Positions 8,422 through 18,294 of a stretch of DNA of 64,000 nt are shown piece after piece. The translations under genes were made by a program, and so were the position numbers. The stretch covers positions 135,033-199,032 of the forward strand of contig RQTK01000808.1 in the NCBI GenBank assembly GCA_003991915.1, given 5' to 3'. The stretch comes from Elysia chlorotica. Its lineage: Eukaryota; Mollusca; Gastropoda; Plakobranchidae. The notes under the pieces are model-generated. The model was not told where the DNA came from. It saw only the letters and a list, made by a program, of their open reading frames with translations, and searched no databases. Every line of letters begins with the position of its first letter. The stretch's first letter is position 1.

Positions 8422-11043
8422 ATTGTAGTTTTTGTTGTTTTTGTTGTTGTTGTTGTTGGTGGTGGTGGTGTTGTTGTTGTTGTTGTTATTGCTATGTTAT
8501 TGTTACCGTCGGTTTCTTGGTTCTACCTTTATGTACTGTTTTTTATCGATGTTCACCTCCCAGACAAAACTTCCTCGAGCTGCGCGTGTTCTTCGAGTCT
8601 GATCTGGTCCGCCGGGAGAGTCACGTGGCTCAGTACACAACCCAGAGCTACCTCAGTGAGTGCTCACATTTACAGTTAGTGGAATTAGAGCTACCTCAGT
8701 GAGTGCTCACATTTACAGTTAGTGGAATTAGAGCTACCTCAGTGAGTGCTCACATTTACAGTTAGTGGAATTAGAGCTACCTCAGTGAGTGCTCACATTT
8801 ACAGTTAGTGGAATTAGAGCTACCTCAGTGAGTGCTCGCATTTACAGTTAGTGGAATTAGAGCTACCTCAGTGAGTGCTCACATTTACAGTTAGTGGAAT
8901 TAGAGCTACCTCAGTGAGTGCTCGTATTTACAGTTAGTGGAATTAGAGCTACCTCAGTGAGTGCTCACATTTACAGTTAGTGGAATTAGAGCTACCTCAG
9001 TGAGTGTTCGCATTTACAGTTAGTGGAATAAGAGCTACCTTAGTGAGTACTCACATTTACAGTTAGTGGAATTAGAGCTACCTCAGTGAGTGCTCACATT
9101 TACAGTTAGTGGAATTAGAGCTACCTCAGTGAGTGCTCACATTTACAGTTAGTGGAATTAGAGCTAACTCTATGAGTGCTCACATTTTACAGTTAGTGGA
9201 ATTAGAGCTACCTCTATGAGTGCTCACGTTTTACAGTTAGTGGAATTAGAGCTACCTCTATGAGTGCTCACATTTACAGTTAGTGGAATTAGAGCTACCT
9301 CAGTGAGTGCTCACATTTACAGTTAGTGGAATTAGAGCTACCTCAGTGAGTGATCGCTTTTACAGTTAGTGGAATTAAAGCTACTTCAGTGAGTGCTCAC
9401 ATTTACAGGCAGTGGAATAAGAGCTACCTCAGCGAGTGCTCACATTTACAGTTAGTGGAATTAGAGCTACCTCAGTGAGTGATCGCTTTTACAGTTAGTG
9501 GAATTAAAGCTACCTCAGTGAGTGCTCACATTTACAGGTAGTGGAATAAGAGCTACCTCAGTGAGTGATCCCTTTACAGATAGTGGAATTAGAGCTACCT
9601 CAGTGAGTGATCGCTTTTACAGTTAGTGGAATTAAAGCTACCTCAGTGAATGCTCACATTTACAGTTAGTGGAATTAGAGCTACCTCAGTGAGTGATCGC
9701 TTTTACAGTATGTGGAATTAAAGCTACCTCAGTGAGTGCTCGCATTTACAGTTAGTGGAATTAGAGCTACATCAGTGGGTGCTCGCATTTATAGTTAGTG
9801 GAATTAGAGCTACGTCAGTGAGTGATCCCTTTACAGTTAGTGGAATTAGAGCTACCTCAGTGAGTGCTCGTATTTACATTTAGTGGAATTAGAGCTACCG
9901 CAGTGAGTGATCCCTTTACAGTTAGTGGAATTAGAATTACCTTAGTGAGTGCATACATTTACAGTTAGTGGAATTAGAGCTACCTCAGTGAAAGCTCACA
10001 TTTACAGTTAGTGGAATTAGAGCTACCTCAGTGAGTGCTCACATTTACAGGTAGTGAAATTAGAGCTACCTTAGTGAGTGCTCACATTTACAGTTAGTGG
10101 AATTAGAGCTGCCTCAGTGAAGGCTCCACCAAGCCCCTTTACCTGAAAATTTATCAACACACTTCTATTATTCTCTTCTCTTACTCAATAACCTTAACAC
10201 TGCAAATCTCTTTACATGTACCATTTTCACTACAATGCCCTTGCCCTATACCTTTCTAGCTCCAAGGCTGTTATCATACCTTTTACCTTGTATGTACCTT
10301 TCTCACAACCATGACCCTATCCTGTAACTTCATCACTATAATTCTTTTATATTGTGCCTTTAGTACTCACTGTAATATTCTTATACCCTGTATGTACCTT
10401 TCTCACTTGAAAGCTGTTACCTTATACCTTTCTCAATACAATACTCTATAACTTTATCACTACGGTGCTCTTACCCTATACCTTTCTCACTACAGTGCTC
10501 TTACCCTATATCTTTCTCACTACAGTGCTCTTACCCTATATCTTTCTCACTACAGTGCTCTTACCCTATACCTTTCCAACTACAGTGCTCGTACCTTATA
10601 CATTTCTCATTACAGTGCTCTTACCCTATATCTTTCTCACTACAGTAATCTTACCCTATACCTTTCCAACTACAGTGCTCGTACCTTATACATTTCTTAT
10701 TACAGTGCTCTTACCCTATACTTATCTTACTACAGTGCTCTTCCTCTGTATTTACCTGTCTCACCGTAATGATCTTTCCGAGCACATTTGCCACTACAAT
10801 TCTATAACCGTGTAATTGTGCTTTACCCTGTACCTTACTCGCCACATAAATGTGCTGATTTTCCTCCCTGCCCCCCCCCCTTCCTCCCGCCGTTGCTGAG
10901 GCTCCCTGGGCGGCCAGATGGGGATCTGCCTGGGGGCGAGCCTGATCAGCCTGCTGGAGTTGCTGGAGACGCTGCTCTACTCGGCGCTGGTGCTCGCAAG
11001 ACGCGCTCTCGCCAGGCTCAGGGCCATAGCGCGGCTACACTAG
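43..11043 (+). CDS. DEG/ENaC sodium-channel subunit, 3' part of gene (multi-exon)
   Basis: Subunit of a trimeric, amiloride-sensitive-type cation channel of the plasma membrane; the family includes ENaC, ASIC, degenerins and molluscan peptide-gated FaNaC. Recognised exons in order: 43-204 and its copy 830-991, 2821-2991, a damaged one near 4797-4877, 5727-5910, 6981-7046, 7355-7514, 8564-8655, 10901-11043. Family marks are FPTVTICN just after TM1, GPCYQFN and GLRLLLNI in the beta domain, the cysteine series RCRDLC...CGCY, ECDCPRPC, and GGQMGICLGAS entering TM2. Phases agree from 5727 to the stop. The TM1 exon lies left of the window. A segment of roughly 50 residues expected between 204/991 and 2821 was not found, so the model is incomplete or the locus is damaged. 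Exons are GC-rich against AT-rich introns. The gating ligand cannot be inferred. Confidence 0.85.
205..829 (+). other. Intron between the two exon copies
   Basis: The first 50 or so bases repeat downstream of copy 2 (992-1047), so the duplicated block includes flanking intron. The rest has no exon-like sequence. It ends with a C20 run, an (AC)n stretch and the acceptor TTTCCAG. Confidence 0.6.
830..991 (+). CDS. DEG/ENaC exon, post-TM1 segment, copy 2
   Basis: Copy of 43-204 with the same length, phase and splice sites. I see three base changes and all are silent (CCG/CCA, GCA/GCC, TCC/TCT). Both copies are preceded by a poly-C tract and followed by about 50 identical intron bases. It could be a recent tandem duplication, mutually exclusive exons, or an allelic duplicate left by assembly. 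At 162 nt, including both copies would keep frame. Confidence 0.8.
1048..2068. repeat. 15-bp minisatellite, about 68 copies
   Basis: Tandem array of TGTGTTGTGTAYGGR. Because 15 is a multiple of 3 it opens long low-complexity frames on both strands (HNTPV or HPYTT on -, CVVYG on +). These are artefacts, not genes. It starts about 55 bases after the donor of exon copy 2. Confidence 0.95.
2069..2820 (+). other. Intron; missing-exon interval
   Basis: The missing channel segment should lie here or be lost. I see no GC-rich exon-like stretch. A short direct repeat carrying GGCATAACTTGGCCAAA occurs at about 2268 and 2316. The interval ends in a C-rich tract and CCCACCAG. Confidence 0.5.
2821..2991 (+). 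CDS. DEG/ENaC exon, beta-domain segment
   Basis: 57 codons, phase 0 at both ends, acceptor CCCACCAG and donor AGG|GTGCGT. It encodes TIFTEEGPCYQFN, then GLRLLLNIHQDDYG and FDNNAGLR. These match the conserved G-x-CY-x-FN and GL-x-L-x-LNI parts of the DEG/ENaC extracellular domain. Codon use is strongly GC-rich at third positions. Confidence 0.85.
2992..3839 (+). other. Intron, nothing recognised
   Basis: AT-rich intron sequence without exon, repeat or RNA features that I can name. Confidence 0.5.
3840..4335 (+). repeat. Interspersed repeat with tRNA-like (SINE-type) part
   Basis: 3846-3915 closely resembles 39928-40020 (shared ATAGGCTATATTGTGGACGG) and its end resembles 4933-5050, so it is dispersed. 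4195-4256 looks like a tRNA-derived head, with a B-box-like GGTTCGAATC at 4243-4252. The SINE class is inferred. Confidence 0.5.
4360..4795 (+). repeat. Tandem repeat of 65-80 bp carrying an acceptor and exon start
   Basis: About six imperfect copies. Each has a C-rich tract, usually CCCCAG or CTCCAG, then GTGTTTGTGACTGTTGAC and GAGTAACCTATTCTAACCG. The CAG|GTG TTT GTG AC part reads V-F-V-T in the phase expected after exon 2821-2991 (which ends AGLR). The array therefore seems built from an intron-exon edge. Confidence 0.7.
4797..4877 (+). pseudogene. Probable DEG/ENaC exon with damaged 5' end
   Basis: The frame reads TRGPQTLGTQAQGPG then VQIAALALRAVE before GAG|GTGGAG. This fits the DEG/ENaC stretch (G-x-V-x-PG, an aliphatic strand, then LPxPY), and the next exon begins YSFLPAPY in the matching phase. 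Directly upstream, the last tandem copy seems to have lost its acceptor and GTGTTT. The start is therefore unsupported: true damage, an assembly collapse, or use of the weaker ACACAG at 4816-4821. Not certain to be coding. Confidence 0.4.
4878..5726 (+). other. Intron with a dispersed-repeat copy and CT-rich stretch
   Basis: 4933-5050 shares its end with the repeat at 3840. 5340-5470 is a degenerate (TCTC)/(TATC) tract. The acceptor for the next exon is the pyrimidine-rich TATGTCCCGCCCAG. Confidence 0.5.
5727..5910 (+). CDS. DEG/ENaC exon, cysteine-rich domain
   Basis: Phase 0 in, phase 1 out (61 codons plus 1 base). It encodes YSFLPAPYRSYGSDSC, then ESYDFQRCRDLCVVRRASL and LCGCYIVGM. The C-x3-C and CGC pattern is the family's thumb-domain disulphide region. 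The start was chosen because GC content rises there and the LPAPY motif follows directly; an upstream AAAG at 5703 is an alternative. Confidence 0.85.
5911..6180 (+). repeat. 10-bp minisatellite starting at the splice donor
   Basis: Unit GTCAGTGAGG. The first unit is the donor itself (ATGG|GTCAGTCAGG), so the array consists of donor-like sequences in the intron. A larger imperfect repeat follows (GGGCATTGATCAGTGAAGG near 6083 and 6161). Confidence 0.85.
6181..6980 (+). repeat. Intron with a short tandem duplication at 6494-6590
   Basis: A block of nearly 50 bases containing CAAACTACAATGTGTGTGCC is present twice in tandem (about 6494 and 6543). Nothing else is recognised in this intron. Confidence 0.7.
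6981..7046 (+). CDS. DEG/ENaC exon, thumb-domain segment
   Basis: 66 nt, phase 1 in and out, acceptor CATCTCTCCAG and donor GTGG|GTGAGT. It encodes MEGLPPCTAYSFLYGC and LKTTV, continuing the cysteine-rich domain directly from the CGCYIVGM end of the previous exon. Confidence 0.8.
7047..7354 (+). other. Intron, nothing recognised
   Basis: AT-rich intron of 308 bases ending in GTGGGTGCAG. Confidence 0.6.
7355..7514 (+). CDS. DEG/ENaC exon with ECDCPRPC motif
   Basis: 160 nt, phase 1 in, phase 2 out. It encodes DNLRNGILPVECDCPRPCSF then VRYDIVVSSSQMP and KYLNITEASRV. CDCPxPC is the family's C-terminal cysteine knot before TM2. The donor is taken as GTGAG|GTGAGT, not the earlier AGG|GTGAGG, because only this keeps frame with the next exon. 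Confidence 0.85.
7515..8015 (+). repeat. 49-bp minisatellite copied from the exon end and donor
   Basis: About ten copies. The last 35 bases of exon 7355-7514 plus its donor recur with only a few changes in each unit. One recurrent change turns ACAGAG into ACACAG, giving each such copy an acceptor-like CACACAG, 14 bases, then GTGAGT. Confidence 0.85.
8266..8500 (+). repeat. (TTG)n microsatellite
   Basis: Interrupted TTG/GTT tract in the intron before exon 8564; its translation (poly-Leu, Cys or Val) is not a gene. Confidence 0.9.
8564..8655 (+). CDS. DEG/ENaC exon, pre-TM2 segment
   Basis: 92 nt, phase 2 in, phase 1 out, acceptor CACCTCCCAG and donor CTCA|GTGAGT. It encodes QNFLELRVFFESDLVRRESH and VAQYTTQSYL, the strand that links the cysteine-rich region to TM2. 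Confidence 0.85.
8656..10120 (+). repeat. 43-bp minisatellite of splice-site-like units, about 34 copies
   Basis: The unit runs from the donor GTGAGTGCTC through CACATTTACAG and TTAGTGGAATT to AGAGCTACCTCA, which is the last 12 bases of exon 8564-8655, and then into the next GTGAGT. Nearly every copy therefore has an acceptor-like TTTACAG and a donor-like GTGAGT around 23 bases. Confidence 0.9.
10440..10745 (+). repeat. 30-bp tandem repeat
   Basis: About ten copies of TGCTCTTACCCTATACCTTT plus CTCACTACAG. Degenerate related sequence extends over 10200-10830. It fills the intron before the last exon and is pyrimidine-rich. Confidence 0.8.
10901..11043 (+). CDS. DEG/ENaC last exon: selectivity filter, TM2, C-tail, stop
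   Basis: Acceptor is a long C/T tract ending GTTGCTGAG. Phase 1 joins exon 8564-8655 as SYL-SSLGGQMGICLGAS. GAS is the G-x-S selectivity filter. The hydrophobic stretch LISLLELLETLLYSALVL is TM2, and a short basic tail ends RAIARLH-TAG. The cytoplasmic tail is about 17 residues, shorter than in most ENaC or ASIC subunits. Confidence 0.85.
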
Positions 11044-12111
11044 GCCGGGCCACAGACCTCGGCACATACGCACGCTGCCTCACGCTACGGCTCACTTGAA
11101 GACTTGTCTACGCGCTTTGACACTAACCAATACGCTAAGGCACACCCCAACACGCTAAGACTCGCTCTGATACCATTCGACATGCTCCAACGCTGAAACG
11201 CCCTCTACACGATACGATACGCTACTATACGCTATGTCACGCTCTGACACGAGATACCTTGGCACGCTCCAACGCGCTCCAACTTGCGACACAATCCGGC
11301 ATGTGAGAAAATTTTCAATCAGTTTCCACACAAGAATGGCATACGAAGACCAGAGCACGAGATATAGGAGTCCTCGGAATGCGTGGGGAACCTGAAACTA
11401 ACCTGGGATTACGTTTTAGACAGATGCCTGCTGGCGTCTAGCACACTTGACCTTCTGGGAGTCGTTCTTGTGACTCAATCACTCAATGTGTGTTGCACTA
11501 GATGAGGCGTGGCAGTGTTTCCTCAATGTGTCAGTCTGCCAACATTTCTCATGAGACTGAGTGTGTCGTGCACAAGCAAACTGGGGAGCTTTAGTTATGC
11601 ACGTATTGTTACCTCCCATATAGGATTACCACAGTTCAAACAGTTTTAGCCAGATCGAATTCAAGTGTATTTCTGACGTAATGGTTAAACGCGTGTACTA
11701 GCAACCTTTTTTTCTCGATAAAAAAAACACTTTCGAAGACAAGAAGAAGAAATTACCTAGAAGTTACCAAAATATACCACATTGAAACATAATCTGTCAT
11801 CTACAATATTACCATCACTGTGCTGACGTGTCGTAGAAAAGTGGGGAAGATTAACTTTAATAAGTGCAACGCCCTCTAGCTTTCCCAAAATTCTATACGG
11901 GGACGTGGCCACCGGAGTTGATGTTCGAACCGTAGACCTGCTCCTCGTCAGTCCGGTTAACTAACAAGCTGTGTTGCCCGCTGTCTGTAGGGTCCATTCT
12001 GATATGTGGTTATAACATCATTTCCCGGCAAGACAGCGGTCGTGCATGTCACCCAAAGATCAAACTGTCAGGAGAATACAACTCTCAAAAGATCTATAAC
12101 AAATAATTATT
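11044..12111 (+). other. 3' flank of the channel gene
   Basis: 11050-11290 is a degenerate repeat of ACGCTA/ACACGCT words. 11885-11985 looks like a tRNA-derived SINE head on the - strand (GGTTCGAAC read on that strand). I saw no clear canonical AATAAA near the stop. Confidence 0.4.
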
Positions 12112-12706
12112 TTTGACTTGACTTGACTTGACTTGACTTGACTTTTCCGCGATGTAGACCTTTGGGTCTGTTCGCGGTTCCTATTTAAATACTGAGTTTA
12201 ATTGCATGCATGGCCGGCGTTTCTATGTGTACTAGTTTACATTTGGCATTCTGGTTCGTACGTGCTTGGGCGGTTCTTCCACAATTTGCCCATGCGACTT
12301 TTGAAAGCATTAACTGTTGGGGCTGTCACCACTTCTTCTGTGAGGTTGTTCCATTCATCTATTACTCTGTGTGAGAAGAAGTTTGCTCTGAGATCGAGGC
12401 TGTATCTATCTTTTCGTAACTTCAAAGAATGGCCTCGTAGTTCTCTGCCGCTGGCCAAGTGTAGCTGGGGTTGGCCAGCATCGTAGTAGCCATGTAGATA
12501 CTTGAAGACCTCAATCATGTCACCTCTCAGTCTGCGATGTTATAATGTAGGTAGCTTCAGTTTTCTCAATCTTTCGGGGTATGATTTGTCTTTGAGGTTG
12601 CTCAGTAGCCTGGTGGCTTTTCTCTGCACATCCTCTATGTCACTACATAGTGTTTTGTGGTAGGGCTGCCATACGCAGTGGCCATACTCCAAGATAGGTC
12701 TTCAGG
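12112..12706 (-). mobile_element. 5'-truncated non-LTR retrotransposon (LINE), pseudogene
   Basis: Reading the - strand gives the C-terminus of a LINE reverse transcriptase: RPILEYGHCVWQPYHK, then RKATRLLSNLKDKSYPERL, then RANFFSHRVIDEWNNL and EEVVTAPTVNAFKSR. An in-frame TAA after KLKLPTL breaks it. The 3' end is a (GTCAA)n tail at 12112-12144. Family is CR1-, Jockey- or RTE-like; the exact clade is unresolved. Confidence 0.8.
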
Positions 12707-13936
12707 TCCACACAGGATAATTAAACTGTATGGATATTTATAGTTAAAATTATTTTAAAGCGGACAATGGTGCCTTCGTACTTCTCAAAAATAGTTGATC
12801 AACAATTTTCACATAAGGTATCAATAGCCTCTCTGCGTTTTTGGAGTTTCCGTTCTATTTTTAATTCATCTCACTTGATGACGAGTGTTTGAAAAGGTCT
12901 CTACTAGCGGTAAATCGAGGTAACTCTCAACAGTCCAGAGTTGATTTTTAGACTCTGTGCTAGGCTCAGAATAACGAGAAATGTGAAAATGGATGATTCT
13001 GCGTTGATTTTAGCCTAACTTGTGGTTTTTGCTTGGGCTTTGCAAGTTCAGGTTACGCACAGTTCATGGTTGCAAATGGCTGCCTGAAAACGGTTCTTTG
13101 TCACGTACAAAATTTTGTCTGAAACAAATTGTTTTGGCCTCGTCTCCTCTCTTCACTTTTTGCTTTCAAGCACTTGTAGTACTTCTAAAGACAAACACAT
13201 TATCTTTAATTTGTTTGTTTTTTTTGTTTTTTTTTTTTTATTATTTCTTGTTTGGTTGGCAATGTAGAACGCTTTCTAATACCCCTCTAAATGAGTCGTC
13301 CAAAGATTCTCCGTGTGTGAGGTAAATTGAAACACTTTCATACCCAGCCTGTGCGGACATCGTGAAATAACCTGTCCAATGTCTTTCCTACTCAGTGGTT
13401 CATAGTTTCCATTGCTTCCTCCATCTACAGCAAGTACATTGAGCCAGGTTCAGATTGGTTAAAGACCCCCATTCCAACAGTTATGATATTGTCCACGATA
13501 CCCCGGCATACGGCACTGTTCGTTTTTGAATGAAGTAATTTCGACTGCGAGTGTTCTACTTTCTGTTTGCTTCTCTCGGCTTCTCAGTTTGACGCATTTG
13601 GTGAAGAGAATTTGCATTTTCAGCATATTTATTTCAGATTTCAATAGATTATTGCATGCGGTATTGATTATTAGCAATGAAATGGGTCGAAAGAGATGTA
13701 AATATTAACTACTCTATTTTTAAACTACTTTTGATGTTAAAATTCAACTGTTTAAATGCATAATTTATCTTTGTCTGTTTGGGGAGGGGGATTGTTTGTT
13801 GTTGTTTTTTAATTCATGATGTCGCCTTTTAAAACTAATAAGAAAACGATGATTAGAGAAGATAATGCGACACTATTATCGTTATTTTCAATGACTGTTT
13901 TCTGGTTTTACTGACGTGCTTGCTGTTGGATATGTT
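12707..13936. other. Intergenic, nothing recognised
   Basis: AT-rich sequence with a T-rich run near 13205-13240; no supported gene or repeat. Confidence 0.5.
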
Positions 13937-13948
13937 AATATGTTTTGC

Positions 13949-13988
<40 letters not shown>

Positions 13989-14140
13989 GCATTGTTGTTG
14001 TTGTTTTTGTGGTTGGTGGTGTGAATATTGTTGTTGTGTTTGTTGGTGTTGGTGTTGTGGTTGTTGCTTTTGTGGTGGTTGTGGTTGTTGTTTTGTGGTT
14101 GTTGTTGTGGTGGTGGTGGTGATGTTGGTGGTGGCTGCTG
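13937..14140. repeat. (TTG)n / (TGG)n microsatellite
   Basis: Pure then degenerate TTG repeats grading into TGG; apparent poly-Gln, Asn or Thr frames on the - strand are spurious. Confidence 0.9.
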
Positions 14141-14339
14141 TTGTTTTTACTATTGTTTTCTTTTTGTTTCATTTTTATAAATGATTAAACGTTATTGAAG
14201 AAAAAACACAATAAAAATTTGGTTTTTATTACACTTTGTACGTTATTGGTGTTGCGTTTTTTTTTTATATGAAAAAAAAAAAGAATAAAAATATAAACGA
14301 GAGATTTGAAAATATTTGTATGACTCTGCCATTACCGAA

Positions 14340-14704
<365 letters not shown>

Positions 14705-15307
14705 GTTTTCATAGGAATCAATTCTTCCAGCAGATGTTATCTATTTTTCAATTGACATTTCTCATCCTTGCTAAAATGTCTTGCAGTTTCTTTACAAGGC
14801 TTGTGAATACCATATTTGGTATTGATATTTCACCAGATAACAAGAGCACCGTTTACGGTGTTGCCATCTTACAAAGTTCCCTTTGGGGTATACAAAAAAC
14901 AATTGTCTCACTCTTCAAAGAGCAGTGTCTTTTTTAGCGCATTTAAGCTTTGGAGTAGCACAAATAACGTCGCGACTTACTTTGTGTTTGTATTGATCAT
15001 TGATTAAGGTGGAGCAGCCAGACGACCCTCAGCCAATACATGGATCCACTGTGCGATAAGAGAAGATCAGATTAACTTTTATTCATCGAAAATTGAAACC
15101 AGCAGTCATTTTGACATCTATATGAAAACAATAAAAATTATTCTGTAATGTAGAATAACTAATCACCAGAATCTTTATCCCAATAATTATAATTGATATT
15201 CTTTTTATGTCCATAATAATTTTCATCCTCGTTATAACCACCATCGTTTTATCATTCTCCTCCTCCTTCTCATCATCGTCATCGTCAATATCTTCTTAAT
15301 CATCATA

Positions 15308-15316
15308 TTTAGAACT

Positions 15317-15415
<99 letters not shown>

Positions 15416-15440
15416 GTCATCATCATTATCATCATCATTA
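15308..15440. repeat. (ATC)n microsatellite
   Basis: Long ATC repeat with flanking degenerate TCA/ATT words over 15220-15770. The poly-Met frame on the - strand is not a gene. Confidence 0.9.
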
Positions 15441-16080
15441 AATCGTCACCATCCTCATCGTCATATTCATTATCCTCCTCGGTTCGTTTTATCACCATTG
15501 TTGCAAAACATCGTTCTACAATTACCCTTACTACTGATTTATTGAGACTTTTTATCATCATTGTTATCAATATGTTATTACAGTTTATCACCACCACAAT
15601 TTTTGTCACCATCTATACTGTATTCACAGCCACTAAATTCATTATTATCATTGTCATAAAGAGCATCCCCATTTATTTAATCATCGCCATGATGCACCAT
15701 CATTATCGTCATAACATTTATCTGTACCATAACCATCACCGCTATAACCATTACAATTGCTATTGTTAGCCGCATATGATAGCACACAGCTACCTTCCTT
15801 GTGCTCTCAAACTTGGCCTCAACAAAAACGTGTCTGCTCGGCAGGTGCACATCACTATACCTGCTTGGTATTTTAATAATAACACGTCGAACTGTGACCT
15901 CACGTTATACGAAACCTTTATTAAGGTGAAACAATAAAATGAACAGATTTGATCAGAGGATTCAGTATCCCGCGTCCTGAGCTAGATCGTGTCAGTCCAG
16001 TGTGTCAGTCATAAGTCCCAATGCTCTGTGTCACCAGTCGTGACAGTCTCAACAGTCAGGGGACGTTACTTGCAGTCGCT

Positions 16081-16358
16081 GCATTCAGGCACTCTGGTGA
16101 CAACCTTGGTCTAAAAGTGGCATCCTATTTTATTGTCTTTGTACCTGGTGGCAGGTCACCACACATGTGGGTCACCCAACTCCGAAACTGTACAGACGAT
16201 GGGTTTTTCCATGTGTATGTCTTGGAATTATTTTTGTGCTGACGATGCATTATGTCACAGAGTGAAAATACACAAGGAAATTCGCAAAGAAGACACATAG
16301 GAATAAATGAAAAGTTCGTCGGTTCACAGCACTATCTATCTATCTATATATCTATCTT

Positions 16359-16390
<32 letters not shown>

Positions 16391-16412
16391 GCTATCTATC
16401 TATCTATCTATT
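16081..16412 (+). repeat. Dispersed repeat ending in (TATC)n, copy 2
   Basis: Second copy, same orientation as 14340-14704, with its own imperfect (TATC)n at 16335-16412. Divergence between the copies shows they are old, not a recent local duplication. Confidence 0.75.
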
Positions 16413-17939
16413 TATCACTCTTTTGAGTACCCGATAATGGGAAAAAGACGTCATAAGGGCGTTGGAGGGGGTGTTTGTGTGAATCTTTCCCATTTGTTTT
16501 CTTGTTGTCACGTTTTCACTGCGCGGGTACTAGGCCAAGGTGGCGGGTACGTATTGGGGGTTTGTTCTCCGTGGAACCCTGGCGCAGTGGCTGATTGGAC
16601 CGCATTCTCTGCCGGAGCTGTCTCAGGAACGCTATGTCAGGTTCAATTGAACGGGTGTCACGTGGTTGCAGAAATTCACCTGATTCAAGCTGGATTTAAC
16701 TTTTCAACAAAAACAGTGTATTTCTGAATGTATGCTTCAATCTAAATTGTACAGTGATCAATAGCGAAGCGGTGGGCTACAAAAACCATCAGATAAACTA
16801 CCGAGAAAAAAGAGACCATGGGAAATTTCTGTGAAGATAAATTGATAGATCACAACAGCTGGCCAATGACTTCTTCTTTTCTTATTCTCAATTTGAGCCC
16901 ACGCCAAAACAGCCGCACACTATAATAAGAACTCTAAGTAGCACTCTCTGTGTTACAAGACTAGAATCAAAAGGACAGAGAAACTGTTTTTGAAGAACTG
17001 TTTGTTTTTTGCGCCAGATCCAAGGTCGCTCTGTGGTCGGTCAAGCTGCTTTTAACGCCGTTGTCGATATTGTTGTTGTTTGGAGGGGGGCTTTGTTTTA
17101 ATTTGTTTATTTAACATGATCTGAATTTGTTCACAATACAACGACTATTGGAGGCAACGCCTTGTTTTTCCAGAATATTATACTCGCATATTGCAGAGGA
17201 AATGGAAATGATGGATTGGTTTCAACACACATAAACACACACACTTAAACACACACTTACATGTACGTTGATTGTTAGATAGGATTGGCTGCGTGAGTGT
17301 TTGCTCTTCAAATAGAAAGTATCATTTCCCACTCAGTCGTGGTACTTCACTAGGCAGCCCTGCTCTCTGATCAGTGTTCAGACAGGCTCACGTTGAACCT
17401 GTGTTCTAAGTTGCGCGTCGCTGTCTGAAAAGTCTGTAACTATGGTTTATTCGAAGATGTTGATTATAATATTTTGCAATCACTGATCTAAAGAGAGCCT
17501 CTACTGTGAATGCTCCTGTGGCAGGCCTCGATATCCGAGCAGATTTTAACGTCGCTTTTAAGTGCATGGCACATTACATATCATAGAGAAACCGCATTTT
17601 CACGACAATTGTTTGCTTTAGTGTGACAAAGAGGAAAATTAATGGTGAATTTGCAATCTCAGATTTCATTAAACAACTATGTCGGAAAACTGCCGAACAA
17701 AATCTATGGTGCTCAGTTGCCAGTGAGAGCTTAGAAATTTTAACCTTTTAAACGTATCCCTCACCAACTTTTATGGCATTAGTCACCACTTTGCATTTTA
17801 TTTAGTTAGCACTCACCTTCATGTTCCACAATGACCCACATCTCACTTTGATAACACAGCGCGAGAGGCGAGCTTCTCTCAGCACCATCACCAGGATGGA
17901 TGTGTGTCTTCTTCACTGGCCTGCCTCTCTCTCATCGTG
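16413..17939. other. Intergenic, nothing recognised
   Basis: Contains a short (CA)n-like stretch at 17228-17260. No gene is supported. Confidence 0.5.
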
Positions 17940-18260
17940 CCGCATGGCACTTCTTTCCCTCTATCTCTCTATCCCTCTCTCTCTCTTTCTCTCCCCCTCC
18001 CTCCCTCTCTCTCTCTCTCTCTTTATCTTTCGGTGTCTCTCTCCCTCTTTCTCTATCTTTCTGGTTCTCTCTTTTTGCCCCTGTCTTTCTTTCTGGGTTT
18101 TTGTCTCTATATATATTTCGGTGTCTTTCTCTCTTTCTCCCTCTTTCTGTCTCTGTCTCTCTTTCTGTCTCTCTTTTTCTCTCTCTCTATCTCTCTATCT
18201 CTCTGTCTCTCCTCCCTCCCTCTCTTTCTCTATATCTCTCTTTTCTCTCTCTCTCTCTCT

Positions 18261-18293
<33 letters not shown>
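17940..18293. repeat. CT-rich microsatellite and poly-T
   Basis: Degenerate (CTCT)n ending in a T26 run; it directly precedes the first unit of the duplication that follows. Confidence 0.85.

Positions 18294-18294
<1 letters not shown>

Noticed and set aside
8112..8702. 196-codon frame spanning the (TTG)n tract and a channel exon
   Set aside because: Mostly poly-Leu/Cys microsatellite; only 8564-8655 is a real exon and it is supported separately.
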